A stretch of 37,900 nucleotides of DNA, taken from positions 1 through 37,900 of the forward strand of contig JAURMH010000124.1 in the NCBI GenBank assembly GCA_030830805.1, in the 5' to 3' direction. Below, in pieces: positions 8,364 to 14,935 of this stretch. The DNA is from Bacteroidota bacterium (lineage in GTDB: Bacteria; Bacteroidota; Bacteroidia; Sphingobacteriales; Sphingobacteriaceae). The position numbers and the translations under genes are program-made. The notes under the pieces were generated by a model, which had not been told where the DNA came from, did no database searches, and worked only from the letters and a program-made list of their open reading frames with translations. The first letter of the stretch is position 1; each line of letters begins with the position of its first letter.

Positions 8364-9041
8364 TTATAGGGCGATTAATTGACGGCTACTGAGTAAATCT
8401 TTGACGAAATTTAATTGTTCTAATGGGTTAAGAAAGGTGTTATCTAAGACAATTGCATCTTCGGCTTGTCTTAATGGACTTTCGCTACGGTGAGTATCTT
8501 CGTAATCGCGCATATTCAGGTTTTCGGCTATGGCTGCTAAACTCACTTTTTCGGCTTTATGTTGTATTTCGTCGAAACGTCTTTTTGCACGAACGGCAGG
8601 ATCTGCAGTCATAAAAATCTTTAATTGAGCACCTGGAAACACGGTTGTGCCAATGTCTCGACCATCCATCACCACATTTTTACTATTTCCGATAGCTTGC
8701 TGAAGCGCAACCATTTTAATCCTCACAGATTTGATAGCAGAAACTTTGCTAACCAATTGCGAAATTTGCATGCTGCGAATGGCTTCGGTAACATCTTCCC
8801 CATTCAGTAAAAATTGATTTTCGTGGACATCCAACACAATTTTATTTAATGCTTTATTGACAGCATCAAGGTTATCAAGATCAACATTTTGAGTGATAAA
8901 ATATAAGGTAACGCAACGATACATTGCACCAGAGTCGATATAAGTAAAGCCAATTTCCTTTGCCAAGGCTTTAGCAATAGTGCTTTTGCCGCAAGAAGAA
9001 TAGCCATCTATGGCGATGTTAATGAATGAATTTGGATTCAT
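8364..9041 (-). CDS. cmk: Cytidylate kinase
   Basis: Phosphorylates CMP/dCMP to CDP/dCDP with ATP in the cytosol, feeding RNA and DNA precursor pools. The P-loop GYSSCGKST is at residues 13-21. The family signatures IDSGAMYRCVTLY, MDGRDIGTTVFPGA (CMP binding) and MRDYEDTHRSESPL follow. The length (225) is normal for the single-domain enzyme. It lies 36 bases downstream of porQ and upstream of rpsA; porQ-cmk adjacency is common in Bacteroidota. A TAAATTTG box sits 7 bases before the ATG, so a promoter of its own with almost no leader is possible. Confidence 0.97.
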   Translation of the reverse strand: MNPNSFINIAIDGYSSCGKSTIAKALAKEIGFTYIDSGAMYRCVTLYFITQNVDLDNLDAVNKALNKIVLDVHENQFLLNGEDVTEAIRSMQISQLVSKVSAIKSVRIKMVALQQAIGNSKNVVMDGRDIGTTVFPGAQLKIFMTADPAVRAKRRFDEIQHKAEKVSLAAIAENLNMRDYEDTHRSESPLRQAEDAIVLDNTFLNPLEQLNFVKDLLSSRQLIAL

Positions 9042-9048
9042 AGTGCCA

Positions 9049-9056
9049 CAAATTTA
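9049..9056 (-). promoter_or_regulatory. Candidate -7 box abutting the cmk start
   Basis: Minus-strand TAAATTTG (9056-9049), followed by TGGCACT and the cmk ATG. TTG at 9075-9073 is the only -33 candidate, with a short 16-base spacer. If used, the mRNA leader would be about 3-4 bases. Confidence 0.45.
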
Positions 9057-9077
9057 ATTAAATTAACGAGGGCAAGC

Positions 9078-10121
9078 TTATTTTTTCTTAAAGAAATCAT
9101 TTGGGTTCACAATCAAGCTAACCATATTAGTATAGCCCGCTAAATGGTTATTTGCGCTACCATAATTGAATCTTATTTTACTAATTTTTAGCCCAAATCC
9201 CCAAGAAAAACCAACGGTAGAAAGGCGCGTATCTAAGCCAAGTTCTTTTCTTTTTTGATGATTGTAACCCACCCTAAATTGCATGTTTTCTGAAAAAATA
9301 ATTTCGGTACCAATAGCCACATGTCTTAGTAATTTATCGGTAAAACTAAATTCTTGTAAAATGGGTAAGCCTGTAGCTAAATCAATCTGGGTGGTTCTTT
9401 GATTCGGATCTAAATAAGTTAAATCAAATCTTTGTAAGTTGTGTAGCGTTAAAGAAAAACGAAAAGGGGCATGGGCTAATTTTTTAGAAATACCGAATTG
9501 TGCTTCAAATGGCATCGTTTCTTTTTCGTTGCTAAAGGTATTAGTTTGCGCACCAATATTTTTGAGCACAAAAGATGCTGTAAAACCATTGACGGTATCG
9601 GCGTAGGTGCCCCCAAGATCTAGCAAAACGGCACGTGCATCGTATTCGGCTAATTGGCTAAAAACGGTTTTAATGCTTGCACCATAACTAAAAAGTTGAC
9701 GGGTATAGGCATAACTAAAATTGAGCGAATTTTCTTTCGCATTAAAATTGCCAAGGATGTCGCCATATTCGTTGGTTAATTCAAAATTGCCATAGTCTAT
9801 ATACTGAATACCAATGCCAAAAGTGCCATAATTATTCATAGAAAATGCGGTGCCCAAATAACCATAACTTACATCGCCAAAATAATTACAGGTATTAAAT
9901 CCATACCTATTATCCATTTTAGCATTAAGCAAGGCAGGGTTTTGCGCCACATTATTAATATCGGCATCAACACTTGTAATGCAATAGCCACCTAAAGCAG
10001 TAATTCTAGCAGAGTTAGGTAGGGTTAAAAACTTATGCGTGCCGTAGCCACCTGTTTGCGCGTAAAGCGGAAATGCAGTGCTCATAGCCAGTCCAATGAA
10101 TAGGAATTTTAAGTTGCGCAT
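9078..10121 (-). CDS. porQ: Type IX secretion system protein PorQ
   Basis: Outer-membrane beta-barrel of the PorV/PorQ (FadL-like) family, part of the type IX secretion attachment complex that helps release or anchor cargo at the cell surface. I start at MRNLKFLFIGLAMSTAFPLYAQ (10121), a clear signal peptide; the frame is open 8 codons further up, but those would spoil it. The mature part opens with HKFLTLPNSARITALGG, typical of PorQ, and continues as alternating strands to the C-terminus (347 residues). PorQ next to cmk is a recurrent arrangement in this phylum. The window also encodes T9SS cargo (17599, 26244, 33235) and GldC. It could be a PorV paralogue, but the N-terminal motif and context favour PorQ. 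Confidence 0.88.
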   Translation of the reverse strand: MRNLKFLFIGLAMSTAFPLYAQTGGYGTHKFLTLPNSARITALGGYCITSVDADINNVAQNPALLNAKMDNRYGFNTCNYFGDVSYGYLGTAFSMNNYGTFGIGIQYIDYGNFELTNEYGDILGNFNAKENSLNFSYAYTRQLFSYGASIKTVFSQLAEYDARAVLLDLGGTYADTVNGFTASFVLKNIGAQTNTFSNEKETMPFEAQFGISKKLAHAPFRFSLTLHNLQRFDLTYLDPNQRTTQIDLATGLPILQEFSFTDKLLRHVAIGTEIIFSENMQFRVGYNHQKRKELGLDTRLSTVGFSWGFGLKISKIRFNYGSANNHLAGYTNMVSLIVNPNDFFKKK

Positions 10122-10168
10122 AAATTCAAAATGTACTAACGACAAACGAAGTTAATTATTTTTCCTTG

Positions 10169-11599
10169 TCAAAAATTATCTTTTGGCAGGTCTACAATAA
10201 AATCTTTATTAAAATTAACTAAAAATAATTGTTCAGATGCTCTGGTAATCGCAGTATAAAGCCAACGAATAAACTCTTTATTTACTAACTCGTCGGTTAA
10301 ATAGCCTTGGTCCACAAAAACGGCTTTCCATTGCCCACCTTGAGATTTATGACAAGTAACGGCATAAGAAAATTTAACTTGTAAAGCATTATAATAGGGG
10401 TCCGTTTTAATTTTGGCTAATCTTTCCGATTTATTTTTAATGTCTGCATAGTCTAAAGCCACTTGTTCATATAAATGTTTTTGCTGTGCATTGCTTAGTG
10501 CCGGACTATCCGAATCTAGGGTGTCTAAAATAATTTTTGCAGTAATGATTGGCTGCGTTGGAAAATCTACTAATTGTAAACTGGCATCTGCAAATTTTAA
10601 ACCATACATTTCTTTTTCGTTTCGAATGCGAATAACTTTTATAATTTCTCCGTTGGCTATAAACTCTCCATCTGTTGATTCTGGAAGCCAATGGTAATTA
10701 TTTTTTACCACCATTAAAAAATCACCACTTGAAATAAATTCTTCTCTAAATAAAATACGGGCCCTAATTTGTTGATTATATAAATTAGCATTCTTGTTAG
10801 ACCTGCAAATAATAAGGGTTTCGTCCATTCCAAAATGATCGTAGGCATAATTAATGCCATCTACTAATTTTTCGCCAGTGATATAAAAAAAGTCTTTGAA
10901 ATTTTTTACTTGCATGCTTGGTTTGCTGATGTTTTCGGCTAAAAGCTGCTCTCTTAATGCAGTTGCGTTTTCTAAAATACCCGATTTTTTTTCTTGCCTT
11001 AATACTTCTTTTAGTTCTGCACTAAAAACTTTTAAACCAAAATGATCTTGTAAATAAGTTGGATTAAGTGCTGGGCTTTCGCTTGCGCCAACTGGAGGTA
11101 GTTGAGCGGTATCTCCTAAAAATAATATTTTGCAATTACTATCGGATTCGTAGACATAAGTGATTAAATCGGAGAGTAGGCTATTACCGCCAAAATATTG
11201 TCCCTCTTGCACATCACCAGGTATCATCGATGATTCATCGACAATAAATAAGGTATCGGTATGGGAGTTTTTAGCAAGACTAAAGCCGCTACCAAATTCC
11301 ACTGCGCTTTTTTTTCGATATATTTTTTTGTGAATTGTAAACGCTGGTTTTTGCGAATAATTTCCTAAAACTTTTGCAGCTCTTCCCGTTGGGGCAAGTA
11401 AAATGGCTTTCATTTGGTATTTTGGTAATAACTTAACCAAAACACTCATCGAAGTTGTTTTACCAGTTCCGGCATATCCTTTTAATACAAATAGGGAATT
11501 AGGCGCCTCGGATTTCAGAAAGCGATCTATTTGTCCAAACAAATTGACCTGATCGGCGGTTGGTTGGTGATTAAAAAGCTGTTCAAATAACTGGTTCAC
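10169..11599 (-). CDS. RecD-like ATP-dependent DNA helicase (superfamily 1)
   Basis: SF1B-type helicase of about 476 residues, much shorter than RecD2, of the AAA_30/UvrD_C_2 kind. It has Walker A GYAGTGKT (41-48), Walker B/DEAD-like VDESS (120-124), motif III FLGDTAQLPPVG, the 2B segment AVTCHKSQGGQW and motif VI LYTAITRASEQLFLV. It likely unwinds DNA 5'-3' in repair or recombination (family knowledge); the exact role is unknown. The start codon is GTG at 11599: the only ATG nearby (11604) is out of frame and runs into TGA, and no internal Met precedes the Walker A motif. It is 47 bases upstream of porQ and divergent from the DUF3822 gene. Confidence 0.9.
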   Translation of the reverse strand: MNQLFEQLFNHQPTADQVNLFGQIDRFLKSEAPNSLFVLKGYAGTGKTTSMSVLVKLLPKYQMKAILLAPTGRAAKVLGNYSQKPAFTIHKKIYRKKSAVEFGSGFSLAKNSHTDTLFIVDESSMIPGDVQEGQYFGGNSLLSDLITYVYESDSNCKILFLGDTAQLPPVGASESPALNPTYLQDHFGLKVFSAELKEVLRQEKKSGILENATALREQLLAENISKPSMQVKNFKDFFYITGEKLVDGINYAYDHFGMDETLIICRSNKNANLYNQQIRARILFREEFISSGDFLMVVKNNYHWLPESTDGEFIANGEIIKVIRIRNEKEMYGLKFADASLQLVDFPTQPIITAKIILDTLDSDSPALSNAQQKHLYEQVALDYADIKNKSERLAKIKTDPYYNALQVKFSYAVTCHKSQGGQWKAVFVDQGYLTDELVNKEFIRWLYTAITRASEQLFLVNFNKDFIVDLPKDNF

Positions 11600-11662
11600 G
11601 GCATAAACTTAGGCAGAAATTAGCAAAATCATTTTAATTTTCTACAAATCTTTATAAAATAA

Positions 11663-11670
11663 TACATTTG
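11663..11670 (+). promoter_or_regulatory. -7 box abutting the DUF3822 start
   Basis: TACATTTG matches TAnnTTTG exactly and is followed by TGACA and the ATG at 11676, so the mRNA would have a leader of about 0-2 bases. No perfect -33 TTTG at 19-base spacing; TTTTC (11638-11642 region) is nearest. Confidence 0.55.
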
Positions 11671-11675
11671 TGACA

Positions 11676-12533
11676 ATGAATGGATTATTACATAAGGTAG
11701 AAAAAGCAGAGCGAGTAGATGAGAGTTTTTATTTTGATACAAAAACACCTTATCATTTATTCTTGCAATTAGATGGCGGTTACTTTAGAGCAGTTGCCTA
11801 TAGTAATACGCGCGAAAAATATGTAATGCAAGCCGAATTTAGTTTCGATCATACCAATGATACTTTAAAAGAAATTTTTGAAAAAACAGACTTTTTAAAG
11901 AGGGCCTATACCAAAGTTCGTTGTGTGGTAACTACTCCATCTCAAACTTTAATTCCAGTAGTAGAGGGTTTAAGTATTGATCCAGAAACAGCACTTGGTT
12001 TCAATGTTAATTTATCTTTTGATCAACAAATATTTACGAATGCATTGGCTAGTATTGATGCGGTGATGGCATTTGCGGTGAATAATGAATTAGTTTCGAT
12101 TGTAAAAAATCGATTTCCTCAAGTAGAATTTATTCATGCAGCAGCCAGTACTATTTCTTATGGAATCGAATTAGCCGCAAATCATTCACAGGAATCAATG
12201 TACATTGTGTTGCATGAAGGCTTATTAGAAATTTGTTTGACTGAAAACAATAAACTAAAACTCTATAACACTTTTGCTTTTCAAACCCCCGAAGACTTGG
12301 TTTATTATCCTTTATTTATTGCGGAACAGTTTAAGTTAAGTGTCGATCAGGTGCAATTATATTTAGCAGGAAATATTGCACGCGCAACCCCTGCATTTGA
12401 TATCATGCAAAAATATTTTGCCAATGTTCAAATGGCGCCACTCGATAAGCGTTCTAAATATGCCGTTAGAATGGAAGAGGAACAGGTTTATCCTCCTTTT
12501 TTAACTTTATTTACCACTCGTTTATGCGAATAA
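11676..12533 (+). CDS. DUF3822 family protein (actin-like ATPase fold)
   Basis: Bacteroidota-specific family of unknown function, 285 residues. Members are predicted to share the duplicated actin-like ATPase fold, and the VEFIHAAASTISYGIELAA and YLAGNIA segments are what I use to recognise it. There is no signal peptide or membrane helix. I use the ATG at 11676; an upstream GTG (11670) overlaps the -7 promoter box and is unlikely. It overlaps rsmD by 10 bases, and the DUF3822-rsmD-coaD order is conserved in the phylum, hinting at a role near ribosome maturation or coenzyme A supply. This is context, not evidence of function. Confidence 0.88.
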   Translation: MNGLLHKVEKAERVDESFYFDTKTPYHLFLQLDGGYFRAVAYSNTREKYVMQAEFSFDHTNDTLKEIFEKTDFLKRAYTKVRCVVTTPSQTLIPVVEGLSIDPETALGFNVNLSFDQQIFTNALASIDAVMAFAVNNELVSIVKNRFPQVEFIHAAASTISYGIELAANHSQESMYIVLHEGLLEICLTENNKLKLYNTFAFQTPEDLVYYPLFIAEQFKLSVDQVQLYLAGNIARATPAFDIMQKYFANVQMAPLDKRSKYAVRMEEEQVYPPFLTLFTTRLCE

Positions 12534-13063
12534 TTAGTGGAAAATGGAGAGGCATTCGTTTGCAAGCGCCTACCAATTTGCCAGTAAGACCCACTACCGA
12601 TCAAGCAAAAGAAGCCTTGTTTAATATCTTAATCAATAGTTTTGATTTTGATGGATTGAAAATATTAGATTTGTTTTCGGGTACGGGTAATATGAGTTAC
12701 GAATTTGTTTCTCGGGGTTGTACCGATATAACTTGCGTAGATAAACATCTTAAATGTGTAAGATTTATCAAAGAAACTTTTCAGAAATTAAAATTCGAAA
12801 ACGCCAATTTGATAGTAGACGATGTATTTAAATTTTTAAAATTGGAGCAAACAAAATATGATATTATTTTTGCAGACCCGCCCTACGACATGTCTAGAAT
12901 TGCAGAGATTGCAGACTTTGTAATAGAAAAAGAATTATTAAATGCTGCAGGTGTTTTAATTATTGAACATGCCAGTTTGCAAAATATTAGTAATGGTAAA
13001 GGTTATCAAGAAACCAGAACTTATGGTTCTAGTAGTTTCTCTTTTTTTAAATTATTAGCGTAA
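12524..13063 (+). CDS. rsmD: 16S rRNA (guanine(966)-N2)-methyltransferase RsmD
   Basis: SAM-dependent methyltransferase that modifies G966 of 16S rRNA during 30S assembly. It begins MRIISGKWRGIRLQAP, the family's conserved N-terminus, with RPTTDQAKEALFNIL next. The SAM-binding motif DLFSGTGNMS is near residues 48-57 and the catalytic motif DPPY (FADPPYDM) near 118-121, the NPPY/DPPY motif of N-methyltransferases. The length (179) is normal. It overlaps the end of the DUF3822 gene by 10 bases and is followed by coaD after 6 bases, so the three form one operon. Confidence 0.95.
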   Translation: MRIISGKWRGIRLQAPTNLPVRPTTDQAKEALFNILINSFDFDGLKILDLFSGTGNMSYEFVSRGCTDITCVDKHLKCVRFIKETFQKLKFENANLIVDDVFKFLKLEQTKYDIIFADPPYDMSRIAEIADFVIEKELLNAAGVLIIEHASLQNISNGKGYQETRTYGSSSFSFFKLLA

Positions 13064-13069
13064 AAGCAG

Positions 13070-13546
13070 ATGAAAAAAATTGCATTATTTCCGGGGTCAT
13101 TTGATCCAATAACAGTGGCTCATATTGATATTTTAAAAAGAGCATTGCCTTTATTTGATGAAGTGGTGGTTGGTATTGGTTTAAATAATACCAAACAAGG
13201 GTTTATTTCAACTGCTAAAAAAGAAGAAATGTTGCAATTGGTTTTTCAACATGAATCAAAAATTAAAGTAGCCACTTACGAAGGCTTAACCGTCGAATAT
13301 TGTAAGCAAATAGGGGCACAGTATATGATTCGTGGTATACGGTCTGCCTCAGATTTCGAGTACGAAAAAGCTATTTCGCAAATGAATCAATCGATGCATC
13401 CAGATATTGAAAGCGTATTTATTATCAGCAGGCCTGGCTATTCGGCCATCAGCTCTACCATTGTTCGAGATATTTTAAGAAATGGCGGTGATATTAGCCA
13501 GTTTGTACCAAAAGAAATTGCCGGTATGCTATTAGACTTAAAGTAA
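13070..13546 (+). CDS. coaD: Pantetheine-phosphate adenylyltransferase
   Basis: Penultimate step of coenzyme A synthesis: 4'-phosphopantetheine + ATP to dephospho-CoA + PPi. The nucleotidyltransferase signature is MKKIALFPGSFDPITVAH, with the catalytic His at H18. The expected (T/H)xGH reads TVAH here, with Ala for Gly at position 17. YMIRGIRSASDFEYE and the ISSTIVRD loop are intact. The length (158) is normal. It is the last gene of the DUF3822-rsmD-coaD operon, and its 3' end overlaps the tail of the convergent NUDIX gene by 9 bases, with no terminator hairpin between them. Confidence 0.96.
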   Translation: MKKIALFPGSFDPITVAHIDILKRALPLFDEVVVGIGLNNTKQGFISTAKKEEMLQLVFQHESKIKVATYEGLTVEYCKQIGAQYMIRGIRSASDFEYEKAISQMNQSMHPDIESVFIISRPGYSAISSTIVRDILRNGGDISQFVPKEIAGMLLDLK

Positions 13547-14134
13547 TTTAGAAATAATTTCATCGATAGAAGCATAGGTGTTTTCGCGTACTTTTTCAAA
13601 TTGATTTGCGGCAAGCCAGGCGGTTTGCGTAATGTCCTCTGCCAATTGAGGAATTAAATTTTTATCATCACTTTTCATCAAATACCAATTAGTTTGCTTT
13701 AAAATCCAATCACTATTTTCTTCATAAATATGATAGCTAATGTGATACAAATCGCCTAGTTCAATTTGAGTAATACCACATTCTTCTTGTACTTCTCTAA
13801 TGGCAGCTGTTTCAAAATCTTCCCCTTCATCTAATTTGCCTTTTGGTAAATCCCATTTTCCACGCCTAAAAATAAAAAGGTATTCCGATTGGCTATTTTT
13901 AACAAGCCCTCCAGCTGCATTTATCGGCAAAAATTGTTCTTTTATTTGATTAAAAACTGATATCGGGTTTGCACAAATGATATTTTTTTGTCCAATGATG
14001 TTTATTATTTCGTTTTTTGAGATTGTTAAAGCAGCTGATTCAGAATTGTTTGTAGCATTGTGTAAAACTTCTTGACTAAAATTGTCTAATTGTGAAATAA
14101 CTAAGACGTTTTGATTTATATAAATTTTATACAT
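13538..14134 (-). CDS. NUDIX hydrolase
   Basis: Hydrolyses a nucleoside diphosphate linked to another group; the substrate is unknown. The Nudix box is complete, starting GKLDEGEDFETAA and ending REVQEECGI (about residues 99-121). The first ~70 residues before the Nudix fold (MYKIYINQNVLVISQ) are an extension typical of a Bacteroidota NUDIX family. I start at this Met (14134, 198 residues); the frame stays open to 14206, but that would overlap pyrE by 65 bases. Its start codon lies inside the -7 box of the divergent pyrE. NUDIX next to pyrE is a recurrent pairing, suggesting a link to nucleotide metabolism or house-cleaning (inference). Confidence 0.92.
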   Translation of the reverse strand: MYKIYINQNVLVISQLDNFSQEVLHNATNNSESAALTISKNEIINIIGQKNIICANPISVFNQIKEQFLPINAAGGLVKNSQSEYLFIFRRGKWDLPKGKLDEGEDFETAAIREVQEECGITQIELGDLYHISYHIYEENSDWILKQTNWYLMKSDDKNLIPQLAEDITQTAWLAANQFEKVRENTYASIDEIISKLL

Positions 14135-14137
14135 TTG
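14130..14137 (+). promoter_or_regulatory. -7 box abutting the pyrE start
   Basis: TACATTTG followed by TGCT and the pyrE ATG at 14142; the leader would be about 0-1 base. TTG at 14111-14113 is a possible -33 element with a short spacer of 16. The box contains, on the other strand, the start codon of the NUDIX gene (14134-14132). Confidence 0.6.
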
Positions 14138-14141
14138 TGCT

Positions 14142-14783
14142 ATGTTTAATACCAGAGAAACTTCTTTAAAAGTAGCAGAATTTTTGTTACAAATCAAAGC
14201 AATCAAATTGCAACCACAAAAACCATTTACTTGGGCTTCGGGTTGGAATTCACCAATTTATTGTGATAACAGAATTACTTTGTCTTATCCACCCGTTAGA
14301 ACCTACATTCGTCAGAGATTAGCAGAAGTAATCCACGAAGAATTTGCTTCTGCAAATTTAATTGCAGGTGTAGCAACAGCAGGAATTCCTCAAGGTGTTT
14401 TAGTAGCACAAGAATTGGGCTTACCATTTGCTTATGTTCGTTCAGCTCCTAAAGATCATGGCATGAATAACATGATTGAAGGGGAAATGAAAGAAGGCCA
14501 AAAAGTAGTAGTGGTAGAAGATTTAATTTCGACTGGCAATAGTAGTCTAAAAGCGGTAGAAGCCTTAAGAGCGGCAGGCTGTGAAGTAATAGGCATGGTA
14601 TCTATATTCACTTACGGTTTCGACGTAGCCAATCAAAATTTCAAAAACGCAAATTGCAAACTCATATCCTTGAGTAATTACGACGACTTAATCGATCAAG
14701 CATTGGAGTCTAGTTTTATCAATGCAAATGATGTTGAATTGTTGAAGTCTTGGAGAGCAGACCCAGCTAAATGGAATAAATAA
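14142..14783 (+). CDS. pyrE: Orotate phosphoribosyltransferase
   Basis: Fifth step of de novo UMP synthesis: orotate + PRPP to OMP + PPi, in the cytosol. The PRPP motif VVVVEDLISTGNSS is near residues 122-135. FTWASGWNSPIYCDNR near the N-terminus and AYVRSAPKDHGMNNMIEG, the flexible catalytic loop, identify it as OPRTase rather than another phosphoribosyltransferase. The length (213) is normal. It is divergent from the NUDIX gene with only 7 bases between start codons, and is not in an operon with the other pyr genes of the window. A 152-base gap with no clear terminator separates it from clpB. Confidence 0.96.
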   Translation: MFNTRETSLKVAEFLLQIKAIKLQPQKPFTWASGWNSPIYCDNRITLSYPPVRTYIRQRLAEVIHEEFASANLIAGVATAGIPQGVLVAQELGLPFAYVRSAPKDHGMNNMIEGEMKEGQKVVVVEDLISTGNSSLKAVEALRAAGCEVIGMVSIFTYGFDVANQNFKNANCKLISLSNYDDLIDQALESSFINANDVELLKSWRADPAKWNK

Positions 14784-14912
14784 TCAGCGACAAAATTTCC
14801 TTTATTTTTTCTAGAATCAGTAATTAAGGCAGTTAAATACGCATTACAACAGACAGAATTTCAGTTGTTTGCTTGCTTTGGCCTTTGGCTTGCAATTTGA
14901 GCTAGGATTGTT

Positions 14913-14930
14913 ACGCTATAATAACAGCGT
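14913..14930 (+). repeat. Small inverted repeat around a TATAAT-like box before clpB
   Basis: ACGCT (14913-14917) and AGCGT (14926-14930) form a 5-bp inverted repeat with an 8-base loop, ending 5 bases before the clpB ATG. TATAAT (14917-14922) lies between the arms, and TTTG is at 14896-14899. It may be an operator, a leader hairpin, or chance; no standard TAnnTTTG box is present in the gap 14784-14935. Confidence 0.3.
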
Positions 14931-14935
14931 TAAAC

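Noticed and set aside
13538-14206. Longer NUDIX protein starting at 14206
   Set aside because: It would overlap pyrE by 65 bases antisense, and the family N-terminus MYKIYI begins at 14134.
14861-14900. TTTGCTTGC/TTTGGCTTGC near-repeats upstream of clpB
   Set aside because: Too short and irregular to separate from low-complexity sequence.
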